From Shewanella metallivivens (GTDB lineage Bacteria > Pseudomonadota > Gammaproteobacteria > Enterobacterales > Shewanellaceae), in contig NZ_JAQQPZ010000013.1 of the NCBI RefSeq assembly GCF_028750675.1, positions 1,083,753 to 1,147,752 of the forward strand: 64,000 nt of DNA, written 5' to 3'. Shown one piece after another: positions 36,433 through 46,589 of this stretch. The notes under the pieces are model-generated. The model saw nothing but the letters and a program-made list of their open reading frames with translations, was not told the DNA's origin and did no database searches. The translations under genes were made by a program, and so were the position numbers. Every line of letters starts with the position of its first letter. Position 1 is the stretch's first letter.

Positions 36433-36957
36433 CTAATTAGACTTTTTTGCCGGTCCTAGTATTGATGCTTGGTGAAGAAAAATCTTTCTTGGGGAGCTAG
36501 ATGCAAAGACTTTGCCGTTTTGTGAAACAGCGTTAACGACAATGGTGTGCTCGCCTCTAAAAATACCTGATAATTTAAAGATTGCTGAGGTTTGCGGACC
36601 TTCGGTCAGTACACCGTCAACTAATAACGTGAGCATGGAGCCGCGAGGGAGTTGCGGGGCGACACTGACATTAACGGTTAATTCACCATTATTATCGCGG
36701 ATGGTGGCTTCTTCTTTGGGGGAGGTAATTGTGATGGCGTACTTAATTGGCGCGTCTTCTTTAATCGTCACATTGGCTTTTGGTGGCGTTTTTATACTGA
36801 TTTCATTTTGAGTATTTTCATTTAAATCAACAGCTTCCGCATTAGCTTTTGGCTCATCTGAGTAATGTACTTTGCCGTTTTCATCAACCCAACGGTACAC
36901 TGTAGCAAGGCTATTACTGCTTATAATCAATAAGCTTATGAGTAATATAAGACGCAT
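36433..36957 (-). CDS. Exported DUF4124-domain protein
   Basis: A 174-residue protein with a signal peptide (LILLISLLIISSNSLA) followed immediately by the DUF4124 motif VYRWVDENGKVHYSDEP. The remainder is beta-rich (about 60-165), resembling an Ig-like module with GSMLTLLVDG and FRGEHTIVVNAVSQNG. Family function is not established. It lies between glnL and ppnP on the same strand but has its own upstream space. Confidence 0.82.
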   Translation of the reverse strand: MRLILLISLLIISSNSLATVYRWVDENGKVHYSDEPKANAEAVDLNENTQNEISIKTPPKANVTIKEDAPIKYAITITSPKEEATIRDNNGELTVNVSVAPQLPRGSMLTLLVDGVLTEGPQTSAIFKLSGIFRGEHTIVVNAVSQNGKVFASSSPRKIFLHQASILGPAKKSN

Positions 36958-37002
36958 GACACACTCCTTGAAAAACCAATATTTTCATAGAGTAGACGGT
37001 TT

Positions 37003-37043
37003 TAACTAAAAAATCAGCTTAATCTGCTGCGATTAAGCTGATT
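37003..37043 (-). terminator. Terminator after ppnP
   Basis: Thirteen-base perfect stem (AATCAGCTTAATC at 37012-37024 with GATTAAGCTGATT at 37031-37043) and six-base loop; on the minus strand it is followed by TTTTAGTT. It lies 57 bases past the ppnP stop. Confidence 0.75.
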
Positions 37044-37099
37044 AGCATTAACGACCTTGGTACTGTCGACTGTAACTTGTGGTCGCTGCTATTTCACCC

Positions 37100-37411
37100 T
37101 TAGATGTAGTGACAGCAGTATTCTGAGATGATGGTGTTACGTAAGCTAAAGCTCACATTTGGTGCAAGTTCAAATTGGCTACCAGCACTGAATGTTTTCC
37201 ACTCTGTTTCATCAGGTAAAAGTACTTCAAACTCGCCTGAGGTCACTTGCATTATCTCACCTTCAGCGGTTGAGAATTCATACTCTCCAGGTAACACTAC
37301 ACCTAGTGTTTGTCTCGTGCCATCAGCAAAGAAGACGCTTCTGCTGGTGACTTTACCATTAAAATAGACGTTGGCTTGTTTGGCCACGTTAACCTGTTTC
37401 AACATACTCAT
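37100..37411 (-). CDS. ppnP: Pyrimidine/purine nucleoside phosphorylase PpnP
   Basis: Small cupin-fold phosphorylase that splits various nucleosides with phosphate. The 103-residue length and motifs such as [36 protein letters not shown] and [14 protein letters not shown] match E. coli YaiE/PpnP. TAGGAG lies directly upstream of the ATG. It is monocistronic, with a terminator behind it. Confidence 0.92.
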   Translation of the reverse strand: MSMLKQVNVAKQANVYFNGKVTSRSVFFADGTRQTLGVVLPGEYEFSTAEGEIMQVTSGEFEVLLPDETEWKTFSAGSQFELAPNVSFSLRNTIISEYCCHYI

Positions 37412-37557
37412 AACTGCTCCTAAATAGTATTATCTGGCTTTGAGTATTACAGACCTTCCATCGAACCACCTAGTAAAATGTTTTCATGTTATTTACCTAA
37501 AATAGATCACATTCTAATAAGGATTGGTATTACGTCCAGCTTTGGTGAAAAATGGGC

Positions 37558-37587
37558 ACAAAAAAGCCCAGATATTATCTGGGCTTA
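37558..37587 (-). terminator. Terminator after typA
   Basis: AAGCCCAGA (37565-37573) pairs with TCTGGGCTT (37579-37587); the minus strand continues with TTTTTT. It lies 38 bases past the typA stop. Confidence 0.85.
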
Positions 37588-37624
37588 ATTTGATTCAACT
37601 ACTTGTGCAGTTTAACTGAACAAA

Positions 37625-39436
37625 TTAACCGCGGCTTGCGCGCTTACGGTCGTTTTCAGTTAAGAATCTCTTACGAACACGAATGTTCTTTGGCGTTACT
37701 TCGACTAATTCGTCATCATCGATGAACTCAAGCGCTTGCTCAAGAGACATGTTGATTGGCGGAGTCAGTACTTGCGCTTCATCTGTACCAGATGCACGCA
37801 TGTTGGTTAGCTGCTTGCCTTTAAGACAGTTAACTGTCAAATCGTTTGAGCGAGCGTGAATACCAACGACTTGGCCTTCGTAGACTTCGGCCGCATGGCC
37901 AATAAACAGACGACCACGGTCTTGCAGACCAAATAGTGCGAATGTTAACGCTTTACCTGTCGCGTTTGAAATTAATACGCCGTTAGCACGTTGACCAATA
38001 TCACCGCCTTTATGTGGTGCATAGTGATCGAACGAATGGTAAATCAAACCAGTACCAGAAGTTGCAGTTAAGAACTCAGTTTGGAAACCAATTAAACCAC
38101 GGCTTGGGATGATGAAGTCGATACGAACTCGACCTTTACCGTCAAGCTGCATGTCTTTCATTTCAGCTTTACGAGTACCTAATCTTTCGATCACAGTACC
38201 TTGGTGTTCTTCTTCAACGTCAACCGTCACTGTTTCGAATGGCTCACATAGCTCACCATCGATAGTCTTAAGAATAACTTCTGGGCGTGATACCGCTAAC
38301 TCGTAGCCTTCACGACGCATGTTTTCAATTAAGATTGATAAGTGTAATTCACCACGGCCAGAGACACGGAAACGGTCAGGGCTATCAGTTTCTTCAACAC
38401 GTAATGCAACGTTGTGCACTAATTCCTGTTGTAAACGCTCAAGGATGTTACGTGAAGTGACGTATTTACCTTCTTTACCCGCAAATGGTGAGGTGTTTAC
38501 TTGGAAAGTCATGGTCAGTGTTGGTTCATCAACAGACAATGGTGGTAATGCTTCAACTTCATTAACGGCACAAACAGTGTCAGAAATCTTAAGTTCACCA
38601 AGGCCGGTAATCGCAACGATGTCACCCGCGTTAGCGATTTCAACTTCAGTACGTTCTAAGCCCATGTAACCTAATACTTGGCCCATTTTACCATTACGCT
38701 TTTTACCGTCAGCACCGATTACAGTGACTTGTTGGCCAGTTTTAACGCTACCACGTTTGATACGACCTACACCGATTACACCCACATAAGAGTTATAATC
38801 TAACTGTGAAATTTGCATTTGGAATGCGCCTTCCGCATCAGCGTCAGGGAAAGAAACTTTCTCTACGATGGTTTGGAATAGGGGGGTCATGTCTTCGCTC
38901 GTTTCTTCTGGGTCTAAAGTGGCGAAACCATTTAATGCAGAAGCGTAAACAATAGGGAAATCTAACTGTTCGTCAGTTGCACCTAAGTTATCGAATAGGT
39001 CGAATACTTGGTCGATAACCCAATCAGGACGTGCGCCTGGACGGTCAATTTTGTTGATAACAACAATAGGCTTTAGGCCTTGAGCAAATGCTTTTTTGGT
39101 TACGAAGCGAGTTTGTGGCATCGGTCCATCAACTGCGTCAACCAAGAGTAAAACTGAATCTACCATAGATAGAACACGCTCTACTTCACCACCGAAATCG
39201 GCGTGACCTGGGGTGTCAACGATGTTAATACGGTAGTCATTCCACTTGATGGCAGTGTTCTTTGCCAGAATGGTGATCCCACGTTCTTTTTCAAGATCGT
39301 TAGAATCCATAACCCGCTCAGTAGCTTCTCCACGAGATGCAAGGGTTCCTGACTGCGCCAACAATTTGTCTACCAAGGTTGTTTTACCATGGTCAACGTG
39401 GGCAATAATGGCGATGTTACGTAAATTCTCTAGCAC
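37625..39436 (-). CDS. typA: Ribosome-associated GTPase TypA (BipA)
   Basis: Translational GTPase of the EF-G/LepA group that helps 50S assembly and growth in stress or cold. The 603-residue protein has all G motifs: [10 protein letters not shown] (G1), RGITILAKN (G2), [11 protein letters not shown] (G3), NKIDRPGA (G4) and SALNG (G5). The C-terminal domain shows [22 protein letters not shown]. It is divergent from glnA, as in enterics. Confidence 0.96.
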   Translation of the reverse strand: MLENLRNIAIIAHVDHGKTTLVDKLLAQSGTLASRGEATERVMDSNDLEKERGITILAKNTAIKWNDYRINIVDTPGHADFGGEVERVLSMVDSVLLLVDAVDGPMPQTRFVTKKAFAQGLKPIVVINKIDRPGARPDWVIDQVFDLFDNLGATDEQLDFPIVYASALNGFATLDPEETSEDMTPLFQTIVEKVSFPDADAEGAFQMQISQLDYNSYVGVIGVGRIKRGSVKTGQQVTVIGADGKKRNGKMGQVLGYMGLERTEVEIANAGDIVAITGLGELKISDTVCAVNEVEALPPLSVDEPTLTMTFQVNTSPFAGKEGKYVTSRNILERLQQELVHNVALRVEETDSPDRFRVSGRGELHLSILIENMRREGYELAVSRPEVILKTIDGELCEPFETVTVDVEEEHQGTVIERLGTRKAEMKDMQLDGKGRVRIDFIIPSRGLIGFQTEFLTATSGTGLIYHSFDHYAPHKGGDIGQRANGVLISNATGKALTFALFGLQDRGRLFIGHAAEVYEGQVVGIHARSNDLTVNCLKGKQLTNMRASGTDEAQVLTPPINMSLEQALEFIDDDELVEVTPKNIRVRKRFLTENDRKRASRG

Positions 39437-39768
39437 GGATAAACCTCTAAACCATCAATAAAAAAAGGGGGCTTTATAACGACTGTATAATTATAGACGT
39501 CATAAAAAAGCGTGCCATTCTACTTCAGAGCGGCTTTTGTAGATAGGATTATTTTTGAACACATGGCATTTTTTGTGTACTTGTGGCCAAAAAACACCTG
39601 AAAACGTTTATTTAAATAGAATGTACTGTGCTTTTTTGCACTTTTGGCTGCAGATAAATGTATTCCATATAGGTGGTAACATTCATTTTTATTACACAAC
39701 TGCTTTTCAGTGTAACAAGCTAGTCATGCAGAAATGTGACACTAACAAAAACTTTATTCATTTGCTTG

Positions 39769-39803
39769 CGCACCACAATGGACTTTTGCACCACATTGAA
39801 ACA
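39769..39803. promoter_or_regulatory. Two weaker NtrC-like sites upstream of glnA
   Basis: CGCACC-N5-GGACTT (39769-39785) and TGCACC-N5-GAAACA (39787-39803) each keep a good left half and a poor right half of the NtrC consensus. They precede the strong site; the centres of the first weak site and the strong site are about 41 bases apart, roughly four helical turns. Confidence 0.45.
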
Positions 39804-39809
39804 TAGTGG

Positions 39810-39826
39810 TGCACTGCGCTGGTGCA
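39810..39826 (+). promoter_or_regulatory. Strong NtrC enhancer site for glnA
   Basis: TGCACT-GCGCT-GGTGCA, an exact match to the TGCACY-N5-GGTGCA consensus, centred about 97 bases before the predicted sigma-54 start point (about 39914). This is the enhancer position typical of glnAp2-type promoters. Confidence 0.85.
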
Positions 39827-39887
39827 AAATGGCATTCTGTGCAGACTGTATTATTTTCAAAATTAGCAAAATCAAAAGGTTAACTAG

Positions 39888-39903
39888 TTGGCATGATTAT
39901 CGC
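39888..39903 (+). promoter_or_regulatory. Sigma-54 promoter of glnA
   Basis: TTGGCATGATTATCGC: the invariant GG (39890-39891) and GC (39902-39903) are exactly ten bases apart, and the flanks match glnAp2 of enterics closely. Transcription should start near 39914, giving a leader of about 100 bases. Confidence 0.87.
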
Positions 39904-40012
39904 TATATTGCAGACAATCGAATAAATGCTAATTTGTTTTCCAGATGGATTGTCTGGCGAATAACCAAATTATTTTTAAGGGATAACCCTTTACCCTACC
40001 GGAGGCTTGAGA

Positions 40013-41422
40013 ATGTCAGTTGAATCAGTTTTAAAGCAACTTGAAGAGTTAGAAGTTAAGTTTGTTGACTTACGCTTTACCGATACTAAAGGTAAAGAGC
40101 AGCACGTTTCTATCCCATCTCACCAAGTAGATGAAGATTTTTTTGAAGATGGCAAAATGTTTGACGGTTCTTCAATTACAGGCTGGAAAGGCATTAATGA
40201 ATCAGACATGGTGCTTATGCCTGATCCAACCACGTTTGTATTAGACCCTTTCACCGAAGAAACGACGGCACTTATTCGTTGTGACATTTTAGAACCTGGC
40301 ACAATGACAGGTTATGACCGTGACCCACGTTCAATCGCTAAAAAAGCAGAAGAATATTTAAAGTCTACAGGCATTGCTGACACAGTATTAATTGGTCCAG
40401 AGCCAGAATTCTTCATTTTTGATGACGTCCGTTTTGGTACTGACATGTCAGGCACTTTCGTTAAAATTGATGCGAAAGAAGCTGCATGGAACTCTAGCAA
40501 GAGCTACGAAGATGGCAATACTGGTCACCGTCCAATGGTGAAAGGTGGTTACTTCCCAGTTGCACCTGTTGACTCATCACAAGACTTACGTTCAGCAATG
40601 TGCTTAGTGCTAGAAGAAATGGGTCAAGTTGTTGAAGCGCATCACCACGAAGTGGCGACTGCGGGTCAGAACGAAATCGCAACCCGCTTTAATACGTTGA
40701 CTAAGAAAGCGGACGAAATCCAAATCCTTAAGTATGTTGTGCACAACATGGCACATGCATATGGTAAAACAGCGACATTTATGCCAAAACCAATCGTTGG
40801 CGACAACGGTAGCGGTATGCACGTTCACCAGTCTTTAGCAAAAGACGGTGTTAACTTGTTCGCGGGTGACAAGTACGCTGGTTTAAGTGAAACAGCGCTT
40901 TACTACATTGGTGGTATTATCAAGCACGCTCGTGCATTGAACGCATTCACTAACCCAAGCACTAACTCTTACAAGCGTTTAGTCCCTCACTTTGAAGCAC
41001 CTGTTATGCTAGCTTACTCAGCACGTAACCGTAGTGCGTCAATTCGTATCCCTGTGGTACCAAGCCCTAAAGGTCGTCGTATTGAAACGCGTTTCCCTGA
41101 TCCACATGCAAACCCATATTTAGGTTTTGCTGCATTGTTAATGGCTGGTCTTGACGGTATTCAAAACAAGATCCACCCAGGCGAAGCAATGGATAAAGAC
41201 TTGTATGACTTACCTGCTGAAGAAGCGGCTGAGATCCCACAAGTTGCGACTTCACTAGAAAACGCACTTGAAAACTTACAAGCTGACCATGACTTCCTAT
41301 TAAAAGGTGATGTATTCAGCAAAGACTTTATCGAATCTTACATCGCACTTAAATCGGCTGAAGCTGAGCGTGTATCACGCACCACTCACCCATTAGAGTT
41401 CGAAATGTACTACAGCTTATAA
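40013..41422 (+). CDS. glnA: Glutamine synthetase type I (GlnA)
   Basis: ATP-dependent ligase making glutamine from glutamate and ammonia; dodecameric. The 469-residue protein begins [24 protein letters not shown] and contains [13 protein letters not shown], the ATP/metal segment [23 protein letters not shown], and the adenylylation tyrosine in [10 protein letters not shown]. The ATG at 40013 has CGGAGG eight bases upstream. Control is by sigma-54/NtrC (sites listed separately) and by adenylylation. It is not in one operon with glnLG here. Confidence 0.98.
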   Translation: MSVESVLKQLEELEVKFVDLRFTDTKGKEQHVSIPSHQVDEDFFEDGKMFDGSSITGWKGINESDMVLMPDPTTFVLDPFTEETTALIRCDILEPGTMTGYDRDPRSIAKKAEEYLKSTGIADTVLIGPEPEFFIFDDVRFGTDMSGTFVKIDAKEAAWNSSKSYEDGNTGHRPMVKGGYFPVAPVDSSQDLRSAMCLVLEEMGQVVEAHHHEVATAGQNEIATRFNTLTKKADEIQILKYVVHNMAHAYGKTATFMPKPIVGDNGSGMHVHQSLAKDGVNLFAGDKYAGLSETALYYIGGIIKHARALNAFTNPSTNSYKRLVPHFEAPVMLAYSARNRSASIRIPVVPSPKGRRIETRFPDPHANPYLGFAALLMAGLDGIQNKIHPGEAMDKDLYDLPAEEAAEIPQVATSLENALENLQADHDFLLKGDVFSKDFIESYIALKSAEAERVSRTTHPLEFEMYYSL

Positions 41423-41463
41423 TAAACAGGCCTATTTAGGCCGTTTAGTAGGTCAAAAGCATT

Positions 41464-41493
41464 AACCCCGATAAGCCATTATCGGGGTTTTTT
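41464..41493 (+). terminator. Terminator after glnA
   Basis: AACCCCGATAA (41464-41474) pairs perfectly with TTATCGGGGTT (41479-41489) around GCCA, followed by six T residues. A smaller palindrome GGCCTA-TT-TAGGCC precedes it at 41429-41442. Confidence 0.93.
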
Positions 41494-41625
41494 GTTAGGC
41501 AAAAGTTGTATGCTTGTTGCAAGTGTAACCAAATATGTCTAATGTATCGCCTTTGTCTTTTTCTGCACGGCAATACCGTATTTGAATCAAGGTGTTGGTT
41601 TCAAAGTGCGATATATGAGAATTAA

Positions 41626-43209
41626 ATGAAATTATCGTTTCGGTATCTATTGTTAATTGCCATGAGTTTGGTGTCTTTGATCCCCATTTGTGTTTTAGCG
41701 TTTTGGAGCAGTCATAACGCGTTAGACAATGAATACCGCACGGTGCACGACAAACATCTATTACTCGCTAAAAACCTGTCTCAGGCATTGGATCGTTATA
41801 GTGTTGATGCCTTATCCATTTTTAATCGCGCCACCGATTCTGTTACCAAGCAGCATATAGCGACTGATTTTATCAAATTGTTTGACGATATTGATGTTGA
41901 ATCAGTAGGTGAATATGACGCCCAGGGTAACTTGGTGAATGTATTATTTGGCTCGGCGAAGTTACAACCCGTCTCATTAGCCCAAGGCGAAAGTTTTTTT
42001 GACTTTTCACAATTATCAGCTGCTAGGTTCACTGACGTGCATAAACTGAGCGGCGGTAACCCAGCGTTGTACATGATCCGTAAAGACCAACAACAACGAA
42101 TTTGGCTGGCGGTGATGAACCCCGAATTTATTACGTTATTACAGTCAGCGGTTCAATTTGGTCAAAAAGGCCATGCTGCCATAGTTGATCGCCAAGGTAA
42201 TGTGCTCGCCCACCCAAACAAAGAGTGGCAAGCCAGCAGTAAAAACTTATCAAAAGTTAGCATTGTGCAGCAAATGATGGCAGGCAATACCGGTGTGATG
42301 AAGTTCTACTCGCCTGCGGTTAAGCAAGATATGATAGCGGCTTACTCTATCGTGCCGACAACTGGATGGGGAGTGATGGTCCCACAGCCGCTGACAGAAT
42401 TGTATGCCAGAGTGGAATCTGAAATTAATACCATTATAGGGATCGCAGCACTGACTTTTTTTGCCTGTTTATTGTTGAGTTGGTGGATTACAGGGCTGAT
42501 TACTCGCCCCATTGCCGCGCTTACTGCTCAAGCATGTGCTTTAGCTGAGCAGCAAACGAAACTTACACCATGGGCTAAACAACGTCTTGAGATCACAGAG
42601 TTTGTCGCCTTAGTTGATCGTTTTTATTGTATGTCAACGCAAGTGATAAATAGCCAAGCTGACTTAACCAAACGTGTTCAAGATAAAACGGCAGACTTAG
42701 CCAAAGCACAAGCAGAAGCTGTGTATTTAGCTAATCATGATCAAGTGACAGGGTTAGCCAACCGTATGTCGATAAGAAATACCATTCAGCAACGTATTGA
42801 TGCCAAGCAAGCGTTTTCACTATTATTTATTGACCTAGATGGCTTTAAGCAAGTTAACGATACCTATGGTCATGGTATTGGTGATCGCTTGTTGATGAGC
42901 ATTGGTCAGCGAGTTTCAAGCCATCTAGAGGTGGGCGATATTTTGGCTCGCTATGGTGGTGATGAGTTTGTTTTACTTTTACGTGATGATAATCAATGCA
43001 ATACTGTTAACCGTAAGGCAAATGCTGTGCTGCAATTAATCAAACAGCCGTATCAAATAAGCACCTATCTGTTAGGCGTTAGCGCCTGTATTGGTATTGC
43101 ACAATATGATGGTACTGATGCTGATACTGATAGCATTATTCATCGTGCAGATGTTGCCATGTATCAGGCTAAGCATGCGGGTAAAGATCAGGTGATGCAT
43201 GCGTGTTAA
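41626..43209 (+). CDS. Membrane diguanylate cyclase with periplasmic Cache-type sensor
   Basis: A 527-residue protein: a membrane helix at about 7-27, a periplasmic region of about 240 residues resembling double-Cache (phrases AAIVDRQGNVLAHPNKEW and VPTTGWGVMVPQPL), a second helix near 268-290, a HAMP-like linker, then GGDEF with LFIDLDGFKQVNDTYGHGIGD and the active site RYGGDEFVLLL. No RxxD inhibitory site is visible at the usual place. It makes cyclic-di-GMP. It is followed after 28 bases by a prepilin-like gene, so the two may be co-expressed. Confidence 0.88.
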   Translation: MKLSFRYLLLIAMSLVSLIPICVLAFWSSHNALDNEYRTVHDKHLLLAKNLSQALDRYSVDALSIFNRATDSVTKQHIATDFIKLFDDIDVESVGEYDAQGNLVNVLFGSAKLQPVSLAQGESFFDFSQLSAARFTDVHKLSGGNPALYMIRKDQQQRIWLAVMNPEFITLLQSAVQFGQKGHAAIVDRQGNVLAHPNKEWQASSKNLSKVSIVQQMMAGNTGVMKFYSPAVKQDMIAAYSIVPTTGWGVMVPQPLTELYARVESEINTIIGIAALTFFACLLLSWWITGLITRPIAALTAQACALAEQQTKLTPWAKQRLEITEFVALVDRFYCMSTQVINSQADLTKRVQDKTADLAKAQAEAVYLANHDQVTGLANRMSIRNTIQQRIDAKQAFSLLFIDLDGFKQVNDTYGHGIGDRLLMSIGQRVSSHLEVGDILARYGGDEFVLLLRDDNQCNTVNRKANAVLQLIKQPYQISTYLLGVSACIGIAQYDGTDADTDSIIHRADVAMYQAKHAGKDQVMHAC

Positions 43210-43237
43210 TCAAACGTATAGGGATTAAGATTAAGTA

Positions 43238-43765
43238 ATGACTCGATTCGCTCAACTATCTCACCATACACAATCGAAAAATAACGGTTTTACCCTCATT
43301 GAGTTAGTAGTGGTGATTATTATTTTAGGTGTATTGGCTGTGGTGGCGGCGCCTAAATTTATTAGCTTAAAAAGCGATGCCTATGCCAGCTCAATGCAAG
43401 GTGTTGCAGCGGCGATTAATAGCGCTAAAACCATGGTGTACTCGGCATGTGTGATCAGTACTAGTTGCGATGAAACTGCGGCTGCCGGAACGGGGAATGG
43501 TCTAGGTAACAGTATTACGGTACAAGGCCAATCGATTACACTCGCTTTTGGTTACCCACGTCACACTGATGCAGGTATTGCAAGAATGATTAATATTACC
43601 AACGGTGTGGACTTTGAAATAACCACTTATAACACTTCAACCCGTACCGGCTTACGAATTCGTCCTAACGCCGACTATGCTGCAAACAAGTGCGAAATTC
43701 GTTATTCGCACCCTTTAGCCGCAGGTGAGCAACCGCTTGTTGAAGTGGATATTGATGAGTGCTAA
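43238..43765 (+). CDS. Type IV prepilin-like protein (MSHA-type)
   Basis: A 175-residue protein with a long leader of about 17 residues and the prepilin peptidase site G^[24 protein letters not shown], the hydrophobic assembly helix. The C-terminal part carries paired cysteines (ACVISTSC near the middle; NKCEIRY and DIDEC at the end), probably disulphides. It resembles MshA-like pilins of Shewanella and Vibrio. No other pilus genes are in the window, so it would need assembly machinery coded elsewhere. Confidence 0.85.
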   Translation: MTRFAQLSHHTQSKNNGFTLIELVVVIIILGVLAVVAAPKFISLKSDAYASSMQGVAAAINSAKTMVYSACVISTSCDETAAAGTGNGLGNSITVQGQSITLAFGYPRHTDAGIARMINITNGVDFEITTYNTSTRTGLRIRPNADYAANKCEIRYSHPLAAGEQPLVEVDIDEC

Positions 43766-43787
43766 TCCGCCCTTGAGAGTGATTAAC

Positions 43788-43815
43788 ATGCCATGGAACA
43801 CTTCATGGCATTTTT
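43788..43815 (+). terminator. Terminator after the prepilin gene
   Basis: ATGCCATG (43788-43795) pairs with CATGGCAT (43804-43811), eight-base loop, followed by TTTTT. Confidence 0.85.
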
Positions 43816-43956
43816 GTTTGTGGTGACCAATGACTTTTAGTCATGCGCAATGGAATAACTTGATTTTTTTGTGATTAAGTAAAAATTGTAGAGGATTTCA
43901 CTCACAAATATGATATTTTCACTGAAAATCACTCTATGTGCAAAGCGACCTGCGTA

Positions 43957-44427
43957 ATGGATAAAAAAGATCTAAAGCTATTAGAAATATTACAGCGTAA
44001 TGGCCGGATGGCAGTGTCTGAATTAGCCGATAAGGTTAATATGTCGGACACACCTTGCCTGCGCCGTGTTAAAAAGCTAGAGCATGATAAAGTGATTTTA
44101 GGTTACGGTGCTAGGGTTGATCCAGCAAAAGTCGGTTTAAGTGTTGTTGTGTATGCGTCGGTGCGTTTAAGTGAGCATTCGGATGATTCTACAGCATTAT
44201 TTGAAAGCACCGTGGCGCAACTGCCTGCGGTGACAGAGTGTTCTGTCGTTACCGGTTCGCATGATTATTTACTCAAAATCGTTGCCAAAGATTTGGTGGC
44301 TTACGAGCAATTTATCAAAAAGTCATTAGGTAATTTAAAGTACGTGTCTAATATTGAAACCACAGTGGTGCTCAAACAAATCTTTAGCCATAACGTATTG
44401 CCGGTCGATGCATCACCCATAGAGTAG
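43957..44427 (+). CDS. Lrp/AsnC-family transcriptional regulator
   Basis: A 156-residue regulator: helix-turn-helix MAVSELADKVNMSDTPCLRRVKKLE and a RAM domain with VTECSVVTGSHDYLLKIVAKDL. The product starting at 43957 begins MDKKDLKLLEILQRNGR, as usual for the family; an in-frame ATG at 43936 adds seven residues. It belongs to the Lrp group that senses amino acids. There is no divergent partner; both neighbours are unrelated. Confidence 0.88.
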   Translation: MDKKDLKLLEILQRNGRMAVSELADKVNMSDTPCLRRVKKLEHDKVILGYGARVDPAKVGLSVVVYASVRLSEHSDDSTALFESTVAQLPAVTECSVVTGSHDYLLKIVAKDLVAYEQFIKKSLGNLKYVSNIETTVVLKQIFSHNVLPVDASPIE

Positions 44428-44513
44428 TCAGTCGTGGAATATATTGGCTATGCTCAACGAGTTTACATAGCCAATACTTAAATCAATTGTTATCTCATTT
44501 CCAGTATGTGCGA

Positions 44514-45161
44514 CTAGCCTTGTTCCATAGACGCAATAAACTTGTTCGACTCTTCAATCGATTTATTCATTTCATTAATTAAGCTCGAGATGTCAGTTTG
44601 TAAGCTGGCAAATTCACCTTTAATGGCACCAATTGCTTGGGCATTTAGATTATGCTTTAGGTAAAGCATATTATCTTTCATGGCGGTTAAAATGGGTGGC
44701 ATTTTAGCTTCTGCACGGCGCATGCTTCTGACTAACGATGAGTAAGCTCGTTTGGTTTCGTTCAGTTTATTTGTGCTATTACGACGTAAGCTGGCTTTGC
44801 TAATTTCGGTGATTTCATCTTGCCACTCTTCAAATAATGCGTCGGCAACATCTTCTACTTTATCAATACGGCTGGTGACTTCATCTGCTGCAGCTTGGGC
44901 TGACTCATATTCGTCTTTAGCTTTGTTATAAGCATCTTCTAAATCGCCACCATCAAATGCAAGCAGTGCTTGCATTTCTTCTAGGGCTGAACTGAATTGT
45001 TCTTGGGCTTCTTCTTGTGACTCTTTGGCGTTTTGAACTCGATCGACCATAATGTCGCGTTTGTGATAACCGACTTTTTCCATGGCACCGTAATAGGCGC
45101 TTTGACAACCGCTCAACAGTAAACTGCTACTTAATAGTGCCAGTGATATCCATTTTTTCAT
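44514..45161 (-). CDS. DUF2959-family lipoprotein
   Basis: A 215-residue lipoprotein: signal peptide and lipobox LLLSGC (Cys about residue 19), then a long, highly charged helical region with coiled-coil character (VQNAKESQEEAQEQFSSALEEM, then DEVTSRIDKVEDVADALFEEW). It matches the DUF2959 family. The ATG at 45161 starts MKKWISLALLSSSLLLSGC; upstream in-frame codons are not supported. It lies 63 bases after a small membrane protein on the same strand. Function unknown. Confidence 0.83.
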   Translation of the reverse strand: MKKWISLALLSSSLLLSGCQSAYYGAMEKVGYHKRDIMVDRVQNAKESQEEAQEQFSSALEEMQALLAFDGGDLEDAYNKAKDEYESAQAAADEVTSRIDKVEDVADALFEEWQDEITEISKASLRRNSTNKLNETKRAYSSLVRSMRRAEAKMPPILTAMKDNMLYLKHNLNAQAIGAIKGEFASLQTDISSLINEMNKSIEESNKFIASMEQG

Positions 45162-45224
45162 CAATGTGTCTCTTTTTATTGTTTGAGGCGATAGCAATCT
45201 AAGTGAGATTTGCCATCAGATTAT

Positions 45225-45449
45225 TTAACTGCCTGATTTAAATCTTGCAGCGTCGATAATGCTCCATAAATGGAACAAGCCACCAATAATGGCCGGGATA
45301 ATTAAGAAATAGAGGGCATAGCATGTGACAGTAATACAGAAAAACAGCAATGCCGCTAAAATACGCCCTTGTAAAAGTTGACCTAGGCCAGGAAAAAATA
45401 AATTTGCTACTGCTGCGAGGACATTACCCGCCGAACCTTGTTGAGACAT
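45225..45449 (-). CDS. Small TM2-like membrane protein
   Basis: A 74-residue protein with two membrane helices and the motif NLFFPGLGQLLQGR ahead of the first, seen in TM2-like and related small membrane proteins. The ATG at 45449 has GGAG eight bases upstream. It is probably co-transcribed with the DUF2959 lipoprotein gene and divergent from yihY. Confidence 0.72.
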   Translation of the reverse strand: MSQQGSAGNVLAAVANLFFPGLGQLLQGRILAALLFFCITVTCYALYFLIIPAIIGGLFHLWSIIDAARFKSGS

Positions 45450-45554
45450 CAATTTGCTCCATTCTTTTAGCGCTAATATGTTATAACATTGTACGAAGTT
45501 AGTGGCTTAATACAAATGTTATCTCCACTAACGGACTATGAAATAAGGATTATT

Positions 45555-46559
45555 ATGCCCAAGAAGTTTGATTTCAGACCATTTGTCGAGTTTTTTACTG
45601 GTATTGGCCAGTTTTTATTGCACCTTAAGCAACGCCTTGCCGAAGACCAAATTAATATTCGAGCAGGCCATTTAGCCTATGTGACCTTGTTATCGCTTGT
45701 GCCAATGGTGGCGGTGACCATGTCGATGTTATCGGCGTTTCCGGTGTTTAAAGGCATTAGAGGTAAGATTGAAGGGTTTATTTATAACAACTTTATTCCT
45801 GCAGCCGGTGATACGGTGCAAGTGTATATTAATGAGTTTGTTGCTAACGCATCTAAGGGCACGTTTGTCGGTATTATCGCACTCGTATTTGTGGCGATTA
45901 TGTTGATATCGGCCATCGATAAAGCATTGAATAATATTTGGCGAATTACCGAAAAACGCTCATATGTGGTGTCATTCTCAATGTACTGGATGGTGCTCAC
46001 CCTTGGCCCGGTATTGATTGGTGCAAGCTTGGTGGCGACGTCTTATGTGGTGTCGTTAGAAGTGGTCACAGGTAGTGAGTTGTCTGGCATTGTGCCTTGG
46101 GTTGTTGAGCGTATACCGCTGATGTTTTCGGTGGCCTCTATATTGTTGTTATACATGGTGGTGCCCAACAAAAAAGTCCATTTTTTACATGCGTTACTCG
46201 GGGCTGTTGTTGCTGCGGTATTGTTTGAGGCTGGCAAAAAAGGCTTTGCTTTTTATGTGACGCAATTTCCTAGTTATGAAGCCATTTATGGCGCGTTAGC
46301 GGTGATCCCGATTTTATTTGTGTGGGTGTATTTGTCGTGGATGATCGTGTTGTTAGGGGCTGAGATTACTGCCGCATTGCCAGAATATTTTGAAAAATTG
46401 GCGGTGATTGCTGAAGAGATGAAAGCCGAGATCTTCACCGAAGGTGAAGCCTCAAGCCCAGCAAATAAAGCCCCAAAGATGAATGTGCATGATCCTGTCG
46501 TGACGCCATCGCAGTCACATGCTAAACCTGCGAGCGATTCATCAATCGAAAAGTCTTAA
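45555..46559 (+). CDS. yihY: YihY-family inner-membrane protein (UPF0761)
   Basis: A 334-residue polytopic protein (about six helices) of the YihY/virulence factor BrkB family, once misnamed RNase BN. Landmarks are [18 protein letters not shown], the central [13 protein letters not shown], and [27 protein letters not shown]. The ATG at 45555 follows AAGGA closely; an in-frame 5' extension to 45489 overlaps the promoter region. It heads the yihY-dtd-yiiD group, the same order as in E. coli. The transported substrate is unknown. Confidence 0.9.
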   Translation: MPKKFDFRPFVEFFTGIGQFLLHLKQRLAEDQINIRAGHLAYVTLLSLVPMVAVTMSMLSAFPVFKGIRGKIEGFIYNNFIPAAGDTVQVYINEFVANASKGTFVGIIALVFVAIMLISAIDKALNNIWRITEKRSYVVSFSMYWMVLTLGPVLIGASLVATSYVVSLEVVTGSELSGIVPWVVERIPLMFSVASILLLYMVVPNKKVHFLHALLGAVVAAVLFEAGKKGFAFYVTQFPSYEAIYGALAVIPILFVWVYLSWMIVLLGAEITAALPEYFEKLAVIAEEMKAEIFTEGEASSPANKAPKMNVHDPVVTPSQSHAKPASDSSIEKS

Positions 46560-46589
46560 TTGATTGTTATATAATATTAATAGGTTGTT

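Larger units (their letters stand above)
39437..40012. other. 576-base typA-glnA divergent control region
   Basis: No gene is supported here; short open frames on the plus strand have no family match or ribosome-binding site. The region holds the NtrC-type sites (39769-39826), the sigma-54 promoter (39888-39903) and a roughly 100-base glnA leader. The first 300 bases next to typA are AT-rich and without further structure that I can see. Confidence 0.75.

Noticed and set aside
39555..40023. Short plus-strand open frames (83 and 95 residues) upstream of glnA
   Set aside because: They cover the NtrC sites and the sigma-54 promoter, show no family features and have no ribosome-binding sites.
41429..41442. 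Palindrome GGCCTA-TT-TAGGCC after glnA as a separate terminator
   Set aside because: It has no T tract and is followed at once by a much stronger terminator.
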